This document shows, one piece after another, positions 1 to 8,690 of a DNA stretch of 64,000 nucleotides. A program made the translations under genes and the position numbers. The DNA is from Streptomyces sp. NBC_00285. GTDB taxonomy: Bacteria > Actinomycetota > Actinomycetes > Streptomycetales > Streptomycetaceae. Numbering within the stretch: position 1 is the first letter of the stretch; each line of letters begins with the position of its first letter. Under the pieces are notes generated by a model. The model had not been told where the DNA came from and ran no database searches. It saw nothing but the letters and a program-made list of their open reading frames with translations. The stretch is taken from assembly GCF_036174265.1 (NCBI RefSeq), contig NZ_CP108055.1, positions 8,618,001 to 8,682,000 on the forward strand. The letters are read 5' to 3'.

Positions 1-334
1 ACGCCGTCTCGAAGACGACGTAAGGGACGACGACACCGGTGATCAGGCGCTTGATCTTCGCCGGGCTCGCGTCGAACGAGCGTGAGAAGTAGCCCGAGAC
101 GATGATGAACGCCGGCATGTGGAAGGCGTAGACGACCGTGTACAGCGCGGTGACGGCACGGCTGTCGGAGCGCAGGGGTTCCCAGGCGTGGCCCATCGCG
201 ACCAGCACGATCGCCAGGTACTTGGCGTTGTCGAAGAACGCGTCGCGTTGCTTCGGGCGCCCGTGCGGGGGCACCGGTACGGCAATCGCCGTCGTCCGTC
301 GCGCCGACTCTACGGGCGGTGCGGTGTCGCTCAC
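1..334 (-). CDS. Acyltransferase family membrane protein, 5' part only
   Basis: The gene runs off the left edge, so only about 111 N-terminal residues are visible. It opens with GTG at 334, preceded on the minus strand by a GGGAGA ribosome site. After a variable N-terminus the protein reads KQRDAFFDNAKYLAIVLVAMGHAW, then AFHMPAFIIVSGYF. This is the pattern of the acyltransferase-3 (OafA/NodX-like) family: a first membrane helix carrying the catalytic GH motif, and a FxMPxFxxxSGYF motif in the next loop and helix. Such proteins O-acylate cell-surface sugars or antibiotics. The substrate cannot be told from this fragment. Confidence 0.72.
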   Translation of the reverse strand, partial: MSDTAPPVESARRTTAIAVPVPPHGRPKQRDAFFDNAKYLAIVLVAMGHAWEPLRSDSRAVTALYTVVYAFHMPAFIIVSGYFSRSFDASPAKIKRLITGVVVPYVVFETA

Positions 335-480
335 GCTTCTCCCTGTCCGTCTCCTGTGGAACCCGCGAGGGAGGATACGCGTCTTCTGGGAGTGGGCTGT
401 GCGGCGGGGGTGAGCGGCATGCGGCTCGCCTCACCAGGCGCGGGCGACGTAAACCTCTGTGACGCGTAACGTGACCGACC

Positions 481-1314
481 ATGAAGATCCTCATCAGCGC
501 CGACATGGAGGGCGCCACCGGCGTGACCTGGCCGGCCGACGTGCTGCCGGGGACACCGCAGTGGGAGCGGTGCCGGTCGATGTTCACCTCGGACGTGAAC
601 GCCGCCGTGCTGGGCTTCTTCGACGGCGGGGCCGACGAGGTCCTCGTCAACGAGGCCCACTGGACCATGCGCAACCTGCTCCTGGAGCGGCTCGACGAGC
701 GCGCGCAGATGCTCACCGGGCGGCACAAGCCGCTGTCCATGGTCGAGGGCGTCCAGCACGGCGACGTCGACGGCATCGCGTTCCTCGGCTACCACGCGGG
801 CGCAGGCATGGAGGGCGTCCTGGCCCACACCTACCTCGCCAACTCCATCACCGGGGTGTGGCTGAACGACGTACCCGCGAGCGAGGGACACCTCAACGCG
901 CAGGTGGTGGCCGAGTACGGCGTCCCCGTCGTCCTCGTCACCGGAGACGACATCGCCTGCGAGGACGCCCTCGGATACGCCCCCGAGGCGCTGAAGGTCG
1001 CCGTCAAGGACCACGTCTCGCGCTACGCCGCCGTGTGTCGTACGCCGGCCCGCACGGCCGCCGACATCCGGGCGGCCGCCAAGGAAGCGGCACAGCTGGC
1101 GGTCCGTCAGGAGCCGGTGCAGACAGGGCCGTTCACGATCGCCGTCGAGTTCGACGCCGAGCACCTCGCCATGGCGGCGACCGTCGTGCCGGGCGTGGAG
1201 CGGATCGGGACACGCCGGGTGGCCTACACCAACGAGACCATGTACGAGGCAATCCGTACCTTCAAGGCGGTCACCACGATCGTCTCGGCCGCCGTGGAGG
1301 AGCAGTATGGCTGA
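481..1314 (+). CDS. M55 family D-aminopeptidase (DppA-like)
   Basis: The protein has 277 residues, the usual DppA size. Family zinc ligands are visible: D8 and E10 in the N-terminal ISADMEG motif, H60 in VNEAH, H105 in GYHAGAG and E135 in SEGHLNA. M55 enzymes cleave N-terminal D-amino acids from short peptides such as D-Ala-D-Ala. There is no convincing ribosome site. A TAACGT -10-like hexamer at 467-472 lies about 9 bases before the ATG, so the mRNA may be leaderless. The divergent 335-480 spacer also holds an imperfect inverted repeat (409-416 with 427-435). The gene overlaps the next by 8 bases and heads a run of four hydrolases, suggesting salvage of cell-wall peptides. Confidence 0.88.
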   Translation: MKILISADMEGATGVTWPADVLPGTPQWERCRSMFTSDVNAAVLGFFDGGADEVLVNEAHWTMRNLLLERLDERAQMLTGRHKPLSMVEGVQHGDVDGIAFLGYHAGAGMEGVLAHTYLANSITGVWLNDVPASEGHLNAQVVAEYGVPVVLVTGDDIACEDALGYAPEALKVAVKDHVSRYAAVCRTPARTAADIRAAAKEAAQLAVRQEPVQTGPFTIAVEFDAEHLAMAATVVPGVERIGTRRVAYTNETMYEAIRTFKAVTTIVSAAVEEQYG

Positions 1315-2611
1315 CCCGCAGGCACTGGACGAGGCCGTCCGGTTCACCTCCGACCTCATCCGCTTCGACACCACCAACCGGGGCAGCGGCGACTGCCAGG
1401 AACGCCCCGCCGCCGAGTACGCGGCCGAGCAGCTGGCCGGAGCGGGCCTGGAACCCCTGATGCTGGAGCGCACCAAGGGCCGTACGAACGTCGTCGCCCG
1501 GATCGAGGGCACCGACCCGTCGGCGGACGCGCTGCTCGTCCACGGTCACCTGGACGTCGTGCCCGCCGAGGCCGCCGACTGGAACGTGCACCCCTTCTCC
1601 GGGGAGATCCGCGACGGGGTCGTCTGGGGGCGCGGCGCGGTCGACATGAAGAACATGGACGCGATGATCCTGGCCGTCGTGCGCGGCTGGGCCCGGCAGG
1701 GGGTACGGCCCCGGCGGGACCTCGTCGTCGCGTTCACCGCCGACGAGGAGGCCAGCGCCGTGGACGGCTCGGGGTTCCTCGCCGACCGGCATCCCGAGCT
1801 CTTCGAGGGCTGCACGGAGGGGATCAGCGAGTCGGGGGCGTTCACTTTCCACGACGGCACGGGCCGGCAGATCTACCCCATCGCAGCGGGGGAGCGGGGC
1901 ACGGCCTGGCTGAGGCTCACCGCACGCGGCCGCGCCGGACACGGCTCCAAGGTCAACAAGGAGAACGCCGTCACGCGGCTCGCCGCCGCCGTGACCCGCA
2001 TCGGCGAGCACCAATGGCCGCTGCGGCTCACCCCGACCGTCCGCGCGGCTCTCACCGAACTCGCCGCCCTCTACGGCATCGAGGCCGACCTGCACGACGT
2101 GGACGGTCTGCTGGACAAGCTGGGCCCGGCGGCGAAGCTGGTCGAGGCGACCGTGCGCAACAGCACCAACCCGACCATGCTGGAAGCCGGTTACAAGGTC
2201 AACGTCATCCCGGGGGAGGCGGTGGCGTACGTGGACGGCCGCTGTCTGCCCGGCTGCGAGGACGAGTTCCGCGCGACCCTCGACAAGCTCACCGGGCCTG
2301 ACGTGGACTGGGAGTTCAGCCATCGCGAGGTCGCCCTCCAGGCGCCGGTCGACTCACCGACGTACGCCACCATGCGTGCCGCCGTTGAGGAGTTCGCGCC
2401 CGAGGGGCACGTCGTGCCGTACTGCATGTCCGGTGGCACGGACGCCAAGCAGTTCTCCCGTCTCGGCATCACCGGGTACGGGTTCTCGCCCCTGAAGCTC
2501 CCCGTGGGCTTCGACTACCAGGCCCTGTTCCACGGGGTCGACGAGCGTGCCCCGGTGGAGGCGCTGCACTTCGGCGTCCGGGTGCTCGACCGGTTCCTGC
2601 GGACAGCCTGA
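1307..2611 (+). CDS. M20/M25/M40 family zinc peptidase (dipeptidase type)
   Basis: The 434-residue protein carries the M20 metal motifs in order: HGHLDVVPA, GRGAVDMKN and TADEEAS, followed by the dimerisation domain and a late SGGTDAKQF motif with the C-terminal zinc ligand region. M20 enzymes are cytoplasmic di-zinc amidohydrolases acting on dipeptides, N-acyl amino acids or related amides. The start ATG lies inside the end of the M55 gene (8-base overlap), so the two are probably translationally coupled. With an upstream D-aminopeptidase and downstream oligopeptidase and LD-carboxypeptidase, small peptides are the likeliest substrate. The exact amide cannot be deduced. Confidence 0.9.
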   Translation: MADPQALDEAVRFTSDLIRFDTTNRGSGDCQERPAAEYAAEQLAGAGLEPLMLERTKGRTNVVARIEGTDPSADALLVHGHLDVVPAEAADWNVHPFSGEIRDGVVWGRGAVDMKNMDAMILAVVRGWARQGVRPRRDLVVAFTADEEASAVDGSGFLADRHPELFEGCTEGISESGAFTFHDGTGRQIYPIAAGERGTAWLRLTARGRAGHGSKVNKENAVTRLAAAVTRIGEHQWPLRLTPTVRAALTELAALYGIEADLHDVDGLLDKLGPAAKLVEATVRNSTNPTMLEAGYKVNVIPGEAVAYVDGRCLPGCEDEFRATLDKLTGPDVDWEFSHREVALQAPVDSPTYATMRAAVEEFAPEGHVVPYCMSGGTDAKQFSRLGITGYGFSPLKLPVGFDYQALFHGVDERAPVEALHFGVRVLDRFLRTA

Positions 2612-2628
2612 ACACGAAGGGGGACAAC

Positions 2629-4581
2629 GTGCAGACGTCGCCATACGGTTCCTGGCCCTCGCCCGTCGACGCGGCGCTGGCGGCAGCGCACGACGGCCGC
2701 CCCGAATGGGTGGGCTTCGTCGGGGACGAGGTGTGGTGGACAGAACCCCGGCCCGCCGAGGGCGGCCGCCGCACCCTGGTGCGCAGACGCGCCGACGGCC
2801 GGGAGGAGCCCGTGCTGCCCGCGCCGTGGAACGTACGCAGCCGGGTCATCGAGTACGGCGGTCACCCCTGGGCCGGTGCGGTGGTGGCCGGTGAACCCCT
2901 GGTCGTGTTCGTGCACTTCGCCGACCAGCGGCTGTACCGGTACGAGCCCGGCACCGAGCCGCGTCCCCTCACCCCCGTGTCCTCGGTGGGTGGCGGACTG
3001 CGCTGGGCGGAACCGCAGTTGATGCTCGACCTCGGAGAAGTGTGGTGCGTCCTGGAGGAGTTCACCGGCGACGGACCCACTGACGTGCGCCGGGTGCACG
3101 CCGCCGTGCCCTTGGACGGCTCGGCCGCGCAGGACTCGGACGCGGTGCGCGAACTCACCGCCGACCGGCACCGGTTCGTCACCGGACCCCGGCTCTCCCC
3201 CGACGGCTCACACGCCGCCTGGCTCGCCTGGGACCACCCGCGCATGCCGTGGGACGGCACCGAACTGGTCGTCGCGGACATCACTCCGCACGGCACGTTC
3301 CACGATCTCCGCACGGTGGCCGGCGGACCCGAGGAGTCCATCGCCCAGGCCGACTGGTCGCCCGACGGCCGTCTCCTGTACGCCAGCGACCGCACCGGCT
3401 GGTGGAACCTCTACCGCGACGGCGAGCAACTCTGCCCGCGCGATGAGGAGTTCGGCGGCGCCCTCTGGAAGCTCGGCCACCGCTGGTTCGCCCCGCTGGA
3501 CAGCGGCCTGATCGCCGTCGTGCACGGCAGCGGCTCGACCACGCTCGGCATACTCGACCCCGAGACCGGCGAACTCGTCGACGCGGCGGGCCCCTGGACC
3601 GAGTTCGCGCCCACCCTCACGGTGCACGGCGAGCGGGTCGTCGGCGTCGGCGCCAGCCCGCGCACCGCCTACGAGGTGGTGGAGCTGGACACCCGCACCG
3701 GCCGGGCCCGGGTCATCGGTGCCGAGCACGACGACCCGGTCGATCCCATCCACTACCCTGAGCCGCTGATCCGCACCTTCACCGGACCGGACGGCCGGGA
3801 CATCCACGCCCACGTCTACCCGCCGCACCACCCCGGATACGTGGCGCCCGGCGGCGAGCTGCCGCCCTACGTCGTCTGGGCGCACGGCGGTCCCACCGGA
3901 CACGCCCCCCTCGTGCTCGACCTCTCGATCGCCTACTTCACCTCGCGCGGCATCGGCGTCGCCGAGGTCAACTACGGCGGCTCGACCGGCTACGGCAGGG
4001 AGTACCGCAACCGGCTGCGCGAGCAGTGGGGCGTGGTCGACGTCGAGGACTGCGCGGCCGTCGCGCTCGCCCTCGCCGACGAGGGCACCGCCGACCTCGA
4101 CCGGCTCGCCGTGCGCGGCGGCAGCGCCGGCGGCTGGACCGCGGCCGCCTCGCTCACCGTGACCGACGTCTACGCCTGCGGCACGATCCTCTACCCGATC
4201 CTCGACCTGGCGGGCTGGGGCACCGGAGAGACCCACGACTTCGAGTCGCAGTACCTGGAGAGCCTGGTCGGACCGCTCGCCGAGGTCCCCGGACGATACG
4301 CCGAACGCTCACCCGTCGAGCACGCCGACCGGGTCACCGTGCCCTTCCTGCTGCTCCAGGGCCTCGACGACGTGATCTGCCCGCCCGCCCAGTGCGAGCG
4401 GTTCCTCTCCCGGATCTCCGGGCGGCGCGTGCCGCACGCGTACCTCGCGTTCGAGGGGGAGGGGCACGGGTTCCGGCGGTCCGAGACCATGATCCGGGCA
4501 CTGGAGTCCGAACTCTCCCTGTACGCCCAGGTGTTCGGCCTGAACCCGCCCGGCGTCCCGACCTTGGAGCTCACCAGGTGA
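2629..4581 (+). CDS. S9 family prolyl-oligopeptidase-like peptidase
   Basis: The protein has 650 residues from a GTG start behind AAGGGGGA. Roughly the first 360 residues are a beta-propeller of the WD40/TolB type with SPDG repeats. The rest is an alpha/beta hydrolase domain. The catalytic triad is readable: S499 in RGGSAGGW, D580/D581 in GLDDVICP, H613 in GEGHGF. It has no signal peptide, so it acts in the cytoplasm, cleaving short oligopeptides or acyl-peptides that fit through the propeller. It starts 18 bases after the M20 gene, and its stop overlaps the GTG of the next gene as GTGA, so it belongs to the same operon. Confidence 0.92.
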   Translation: MQTSPYGSWPSPVDAALAAAHDGRPEWVGFVGDEVWWTEPRPAEGGRRTLVRRRADGREEPVLPAPWNVRSRVIEYGGHPWAGAVVAGEPLVVFVHFADQRLYRYEPGTEPRPLTPVSSVGGGLRWAEPQLMLDLGEVWCVLEEFTGDGPTDVRRVHAAVPLDGSAAQDSDAVRELTADRHRFVTGPRLSPDGSHAAWLAWDHPRMPWDGTELVVADITPHGTFHDLRTVAGGPEESIAQADWSPDGRLLYASDRTGWWNLYRDGEQLCPRDEEFGGALWKLGHRWFAPLDSGLIAVVHGSGSTTLGILDPETGELVDAAGPWTEFAPTLTVHGERVVGVGASPRTAYEVVELDTRTGRARVIGAEHDDPVDPIHYPEPLIRTFTGPDGRDIHAHVYPPHHPGYVAPGGELPPYVVWAHGGPTGHAPLVLDLSIAYFTSRGIGVAEVNYGGSTGYGREYRNRLREQWGVVDVEDCAAVALALADEGTADLDRLAVRGGSAGGWTAAASLTVTDVYACGTILYPILDLAGWGTGETHDFESQYLESLVGPLAEVPGRYAERSPVEHADRVTVPFLLLQGLDDVICPPAQCERFLSRISGRRVPHAYLAFEGEGHGFRRSETMIRALESELSLYAQVFGLNPPGVPTLELTR

Positions 4582-5501
4582 CAGAACTCGTACGGCCGTC
4601 CAGACTCGCACCCGGCGCCCGCGTGGCCGTGGTCGCGACCAGCGGGCCGGTGCCCGAGGAGCGCCTCCAGGCCGGACTCGACGTGCTCAGCGGCTGGGAC
4701 CTGCACCCTGTCGCGGGACCCCATGTCCTGGACCGGCACAGCGAGTTCGCCTATCTCGCGGGCACAGACGCCGACCGGGCCGCCGATTTCCAGAACGCCT
4801 GGTGCGACCCGTCCGTGGACGCGGTGCTGTGCGCCCGCGGCGGCTACGGCGCGGCACGCATGGTCGAACTGCTGGACTGGGAGGCGATGCGCGCGGCCGG
4901 GCCGAAGGTGCTCGTCGGGTTCAGCGACGTCACCGCGCTGCACGAGGCGTTCGCCGCCAGGCTGGGCCTGGTCACGCTGTACGGGCCGATGGCCGCGGGC
5001 ATCGACTTCATCAAGAACGCACGGGCCCAGGAGCACCTGAAAGCCACGCTGTTCGCACCGGAGACGGTCCGCACGATCGCCTCCGGCGGCACCGCCCTGG
5101 TCCCCGGCCGGGCGCGCGGTGTCACCCTCGGCGGCTGTCTGAGCCTGCTCGCCTGCGAACTGGGCTCCGCGCACGCCAGGGCCGGTGCGCGCGGCGGGCT
5201 GCTCTGCCTGGAGGACGTCGGCGAGGAGACGTACCGCCTCGACCGCTGTCTGACCCAACTGCTGCGCGCCGGCTGGCTCGACGGGGTGCGCGGGGTGCTC
5301 CTGGGATCGTGGGAGAGGTGCGGACCGTACGAGCGGGTGCGTGCGCTGCTGCTCGACCGACTCGGTGGTCTCGGCGTGCCCGTCGTCGAGGAGTTCGGGT
5401 TCGGGCACTGCGAGGGGGCGTTGACCGTGCCCTTCGGGGTGGCGGCCGAACTCGACGCCGACGCGGGCACGTTGACACTCGACGAACCGGCCCTGCGGTG
5501 A
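4578..5501 (+). CDS. LD-carboxypeptidase family protein (S66)
   Basis: The GTG at 4578 overlaps the S9 stop and gives 307 residues, the normal S66 length. The nucleophile S116 (GFSDVTAL), E212 (LEDVGEETY) and H277 (FGFGHCEGALT) match the Ser-Glu-His triad of LdcA and MccF, and the RGGYGA loop at 88-93 is conserved. LdcA removes the terminal D-Ala from murein tetrapeptide; MccF cleaves the peptide antibiotic microcin C7. With an M55 D-aminopeptidase, an M20 peptidase and an S9 peptidase in the same operon, murein-peptide turnover is the simplest reading. MccF-like self-protection cannot be excluded. Confidence 0.9.
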   Translation: MTELVRPSRLAPGARVAVVATSGPVPEERLQAGLDVLSGWDLHPVAGPHVLDRHSEFAYLAGTDADRAADFQNAWCDPSVDAVLCARGGYGAARMVELLDWEAMRAAGPKVLVGFSDVTALHEAFAARLGLVTLYGPMAAGIDFIKNARAQEHLKATLFAPETVRTIASGGTALVPGRARGVTLGGCLSLLACELGSAHARAGARGGLLCLEDVGEETYRLDRCLTQLLRAGWLDGVRGVLLGSWERCGPYERVRALLLDRLGGLGVPVVEEFGFGHCEGALTVPFGVAAELDADAGTLTLDEPALR

Positions 5502-5555
5502 GCACGGCACGCTGAACTTCCGCCGAAAACACCCGTCACGGCGATTGACCCTGTC

Positions 5556-5567
5556 TGACACGTGTCA
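5556..5567. promoter_or_regulatory. 12-bp perfect palindrome upstream of the secreted hydrolase
   Basis: TGACACGTGTCA reads identically on both strands. It sits 69 bases before the GTG of the secreted hydrolase and 54 bases after the LD-carboxypeptidase stop. It is a possible binding site for a dimeric regulator or part of the promoter region. No local regulator gene is present. Confidence 0.4.
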
Positions 5568-5575
5568 CACCATGA

Positions 5576-5607
5576 CTACCGACCGGAACTTACTTACCGG
5601 TCGGTAG
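5576..5607. promoter_or_regulatory. 11-bp inverted repeat, probable TetR-family-type operator
   Basis: Arms CTACCGACCGG (5576-5586) and CCGGTCGGTAG (5597-5607) are perfect reverse complements around a 10-base AT-rich spacer. The right arm also contains the shorter dyad TACCG-GT-CGGTA (5595-5606). The element lies 28 bases before the GTG at 5636, where a repressor would block transcription. TACCGACCGGTA-like dyads are typical of actinobacterial TetR-family operators; the regulator itself is not encoded nearby. Confidence 0.55.
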
Positions 5608-5635
5608 GCCGGGTTGTCCTCAGCGTGGAGGTCTC

Positions 5636-7390
5636 GTGTTCCGTCGTGTGCTCGGATCCTGTGTCCCGCTCGCCCTTCTGCTCGGCGCCACACTCACCGC
5701 TCCCGCCTCCGCGGCCGACCAATACACCGTCACCGCACTGAAGTTCACCGTCCAGGCCGACGGCCGCTCCTGCACGGTCGACGCCGACCTGTACCGCCCC
5801 TCCGGCGTGGGCCGGGCGCCCGCCGTGCTCACCACCAACGGCTTCGGCGGCAGCAAGTCCGACGGTTCCACCGCCGCCACCGCCAGGGCCTTCGCCCAGC
5901 GCGGCTATGTCTCGCTCGCCTACTCCGGGCTCGGCTTCGGCGGGTCGGGCTGTCTGATCTCCCTCGACGACCCCCGCATCGACGGCACGGCCGCCTCGGC
6001 GCTCATCGACTTCCTGGCCGGCAAGCGCGCCGCCGACGACGGGACCAGGGCCGACTTCGTCACCCTCGACGGCCCCGGAGACCCGCGCGTCGGCATGATC
6101 GGCGGCTCCTACGGCGGCGCCGTCCAGCTGGCGACCGCCGCCGTGGACCACCGGGTGGACGCGCTGGTGCCGATGATCACCTGGAACGACCTCGCGTACT
6201 CCCTGGACCCGAACAACACCACGCGCCGCGCAAGCGTCCCCGGCGCCTTCAAGTGGCAGTGGACCAACGGCTTCTACCTCATCGGCGAGAGACTGCCGCT
6301 GACCCCGGCGAACCTCGACCCGTCCCGGATCAACTCCCTCGGCTGTCCGCACTTCGTCACCAGAGCCTGCGACACCATCCACACCCTCAACTCCGGGACC
6401 TACCCGGCCGACCGAACGGCCGAGCTCCTCGACTACTCCCACAGCGTCTCGCCGGTGTCGTACCTGAGCCACGTCAAGGCACCCACCCTGCTGGTCCAGG
6501 GGCAGGCCGACAGCCTCTTCAACCTCAACGAGGCGACGGCGACGTACAGGACGCTCAGGGCGCAGGGCACGACCGCCAAGATGATCTGGCAGTCCTGGGG
6601 CCACAGCGGCGGTGTCACCGATCCGGCGGCCGGTGAACTCAACTTCGCACAGGGCAACTTGGAGACCAGCTATGTCGGCCGGCGGATCCTCGCCTGGTTC
6701 GACCGCTATCTGCACCGGCAGAAGAAGGCCGACACCGGGCCGGCCTTCGCCTACTACCGCGACTGGATCACCGACCCGAACAACACCTACGCCACCGCCG
6801 ACCGCCTGCCCTCCCTCAGTCGGCGGCTCTATCTCTCCGGCGACGGCAAGCTCGTCGACAACAGCAAGAAGGTCACGCTCGGGAGCCGGTCCTACAGCAA
6901 CCGCCTTGTCTCCACGAGCCATTCGGAGAGTTCGCTGTACGGCATGATCGGACTCCCGGACCCGGCGCCGTACGACACCGACGGCACCTACGCCGACTGG
7001 ACCAGCGCGCCGCTGACCCGGACCCTCGACGTCGTCGGTGCCCCCAAGGTCACCCTCAAGGTCAGCTCCCCCGAGGCCGAGCGCACCCAGGACTCCGGCG
7101 ACGCGGCCGACAAGCTGGTCCTGTTCGCCAAGATCTACGACCTCGCGCCCGACGGCACCAGGACGCTCGCCCACCGGCTCGTGGCCCCGGTCCGGGTGCC
7201 CGACGTGACGAAGCCGTTCACGGTGACCCTCCCGGGGGTCGTCCACCGGTACGAGAAGGGACACCGGCTCCAGTTCGTGATCGCGGCGAGCGACGACGCG
7301 TACTTCGGGAACCGGGGGATCAAGCCGGTGACCGTGGTGAGCGCGCCCGGGCGGACCGGCGTGCTGGAGCTGCCCGTGGCGGCACGGTGA
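5636..7390 (+). CDS. Secreted CocE/NonD-type alpha/beta hydrolase (X-Pro dipeptidyl peptidase family)
   Basis: The GTG at 5636 follows GGAGGT with good spacing and gives 584 residues. Residues 1-27 form a Sec signal peptide (SCVPLALLLGATLTAPASAAD). The alpha/beta hydrolase core has its nucleophile elbow at S158 (GGSYGGA), an acid in the VQGQADSLF region and a histidine in WGHSGG. The C-terminal third is the jelly-roll found in S15/CocE enzymes. Such enzymes cleave X-Pro dipeptides or ester/amide bonds. Export and the operator just upstream suggest an inducible extracellular peptidase or esterase. It is separately promoted from the upstream peptidase operon. Confidence 0.87.
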   Translation: MFRRVLGSCVPLALLLGATLTAPASAADQYTVTALKFTVQADGRSCTVDADLYRPSGVGRAPAVLTTNGFGGSKSDGSTAATARAFAQRGYVSLAYSGLGFGGSGCLISLDDPRIDGTAASALIDFLAGKRAADDGTRADFVTLDGPGDPRVGMIGGSYGGAVQLATAAVDHRVDALVPMITWNDLAYSLDPNNTTRRASVPGAFKWQWTNGFYLIGERLPLTPANLDPSRINSLGCPHFVTRACDTIHTLNSGTYPADRTAELLDYSHSVSPVSYLSHVKAPTLLVQGQADSLFNLNEATATYRTLRAQGTTAKMIWQSWGHSGGVTDPAAGELNFAQGNLETSYVGRRILAWFDRYLHRQKKADTGPAFAYYRDWITDPNNTYATADRLPSLSRRLYLSGDGKLVDNSKKVTLGSRSYSNRLVSTSHSESSLYGMIGLPDPAPYDTDGTYADWTSAPLTRTLDVVGAPKVTLKVSSPEAERTQDSGDAADKLVLFAKIYDLAPDGTRTLAHRLVAPVRVPDVTKPFTVTLPGVVHRYEKGHRLQFVIAASDDAYFGNRGIKPVTVVSAPGRTGVLELPVAAR

Positions 7391-7449
7391 GTCACCCGGA
7401 GGGCAGCCCTCACCGTGCGTGACCGGGTCTTCGGGCTCACCCTGGTCGC

Positions 7450-7689
7450 ATGAGCCCGAAGACCTCCGAGAGCGGTACCGGCAAGGACAGGGGCGGGGCG
7501 GTGACACCGGCCAGGGTGATCGTCCTGCTGCTCGCCGTCCTCGCCCTGATCTTCATCTTCGAGAACACCCGGGAGACGAAGATCAAGCTGCTGATCCCCG
7601 ACGTGACCATGCCCCTGTGGACGGCGCTGCTCGCCACCGGCCTGATCGGCGCCCTGTGCGGGGCGTATTTCATGAAACGGCGCGGTTAG
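7450..7689 (+). CDS. LapA-domain (DUF1049) small membrane protein
   Basis: The protein has 79 residues. A polar N-terminus of about 20 residues is followed by two membrane helices (VIVLLLAVLALIFIFENT and LWTALLATGLIGALCGAYF), ending in MKRRG. The FxxxNxxxTxIxLL motif between the helices is the DUF1049/LapA signature. In proteobacteria LapA helps assemble lipopolysaccharide. Actinomycetes lack it, so the role here is unknown beyond an inner-membrane protein. The gene stands alone, 60 bases after the hydrolase and 19 bases before the acetyltransferase. Confidence 0.8.
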   Translation: MSPKTSESGTGKDRGGAVTPARVIVLLLAVLALIFIFENTRETKIKLLIPDVTMPLWTALLATGLIGALCGAYFMKRRG

Positions 7690-7708
7690 CCGACCGTAGG
7701 GTGGCGGG

Positions 7709-8272
7709 ATGTCGCACACCGCTTCCCGCCTGCTCGCCGAAGGCCCCCGCGTGGGCATACGCCACTTCACCTACGAGGACGGCGCCGAGTTCGCCGCACT
7801 GGCCCGTGAGAGCAAGGACCTGCACCGGCCCTGGCTGTTCCCGCCGGACAGCGCCCTCGCCTACAGCGCCTACGCGGGCCGGCTGATCGAGGACCGGACC
7901 AAGGCCGGGTTCCTGGTCTGCGAGAAGGACGGCGAGCGGGGCGACGGGGCCATCGCCGGGTTCATCAACATCAACAACATCGTCGAGGGCGGCTTCCAGT
8001 GCGGGGCCCTCGGCTACGGCGCCTTCGCGCACGCCGCCGGTCGCGGGCTGATGCGTGAGGGACTGGACCTCGTGGTCGGCCACGCCTTCGGCCCGATGCG
8101 GCTGCACCGCCTGGAGATCAACGCCCAGCCCCGGAACACCGCCTCCATCGCCCTGGCCCGCAGCTGCGGCTTCCGGCTGGAGGGGTTCTCCCCGAAGATG
8201 ATCTACGTCGACGGGGAGTGGCGGGATCACGAGCGGTGGGCGATCACCGCCGAGATGCGGACTTCCGGTTGA
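7709..8272 (+). CDS. GNAT acetyltransferase, RimJ/RimL type
   Basis: The protein has 187 residues. Acetyl-CoA-binding motif A appears as YGAFAHAAGRGLMREGLDLVVGHAF, followed by LHRLEINAQPRNTASIALARSCGFRLEG, a hallmark of RimJ/RimL N-acetyltransferases. These transfer acetyl groups to protein N-termini or small amines using acetyl-CoA. The substrate is unknown. The gene ends inside the 3' end of the convergent DUF6204 gene (29-base overlap). Confidence 0.88.
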   Translation: MSHTASRLLAEGPRVGIRHFTYEDGAEFAALARESKDLHRPWLFPPDSALAYSAYAGRLIEDRTKAGFLVCEKDGERGDGAIAGFININNIVEGGFQCGALGYGAFAHAAGRGLMREGLDLVVGHAFGPMRLHRLEINAQPRNTASIALARSCGFRLEGFSPKMIYVDGEWRDHERWAITAEMRTSG

Positions 8273-8591
8273 TCTTCATGGTGTCGAGGTCGGTGACCGT
8301 CGACCTCAGATCGCGGAAACCGTACCCGCGGTCCCGCAGCGCGCTCTCGGCGCGGTCCTCCGCGATCACGCCCGCCATCTCCTCGCCGTCCGCCGCGTCC
8401 GAGACCACCACGTAGCGCATGGAGAAGTGCTTCAGCGGCGCCGGTTCGTACGACAGCGAGCCCTCCTCGGCGAACCGCATGCTCGTCATGCCGTGCTCCG
8501 GCGCCTCGGCGAGCAGCCGGACCCGGGCCTCCTCGGTGAGCCCGTCCCAGGTACCGCGGACGATCACCCGGTAGGTGTGCTGCTCACTCAC
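8244..8591 (-). CDS. DUF6204-type small conserved protein
   Basis: I chose the GTG at 8591 (protein VSEQHTYRVIVRG, 115 residues) because GGGAG lies six bases before it. An in-frame ATG at 8615 would add eight residues and has no ribosome site. The protein is soluble, with a beta-alpha-beta pattern and the conserved run LKHFSMRYVVVSDA. I recognise it as a streptomycete family of unknown function (DUF6204). It follows the VOC gene on the same strand after a 99-base gap and overlaps the acetyltransferase tail. Confidence 0.65.
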   Translation of the reverse strand: MSEQHTYRVIVRGTWDGLTEEARVRLLAEAPEHGMTSMRFAEEGSLSYEPAPLKHFSMRYVVVSDAADGEEMAGVIAEDRAESALRDRGYGFRDLRSTVTDLDTMKINRKSASRR

Positions 8592-8690
8592 TGTCGCTCC
8601 CTCGCCGGTCTCCATGGACGGCCGACTGTACGTCGGGGAGGATGCCCCGCACGCGGAATATCGGCGTGCTGAACGGCCCCTCCGACCTCG

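Noticed and set aside
331..1512. Long minus-strand open frame of 393 codons opposite the M55 and M20 genes
   Set aside because: It is the antisense shadow of two clear peptidase genes; composition is Arg/His/Gly-rich with no domain and no ribosome site. Long antisense frames are normal at this GC content.
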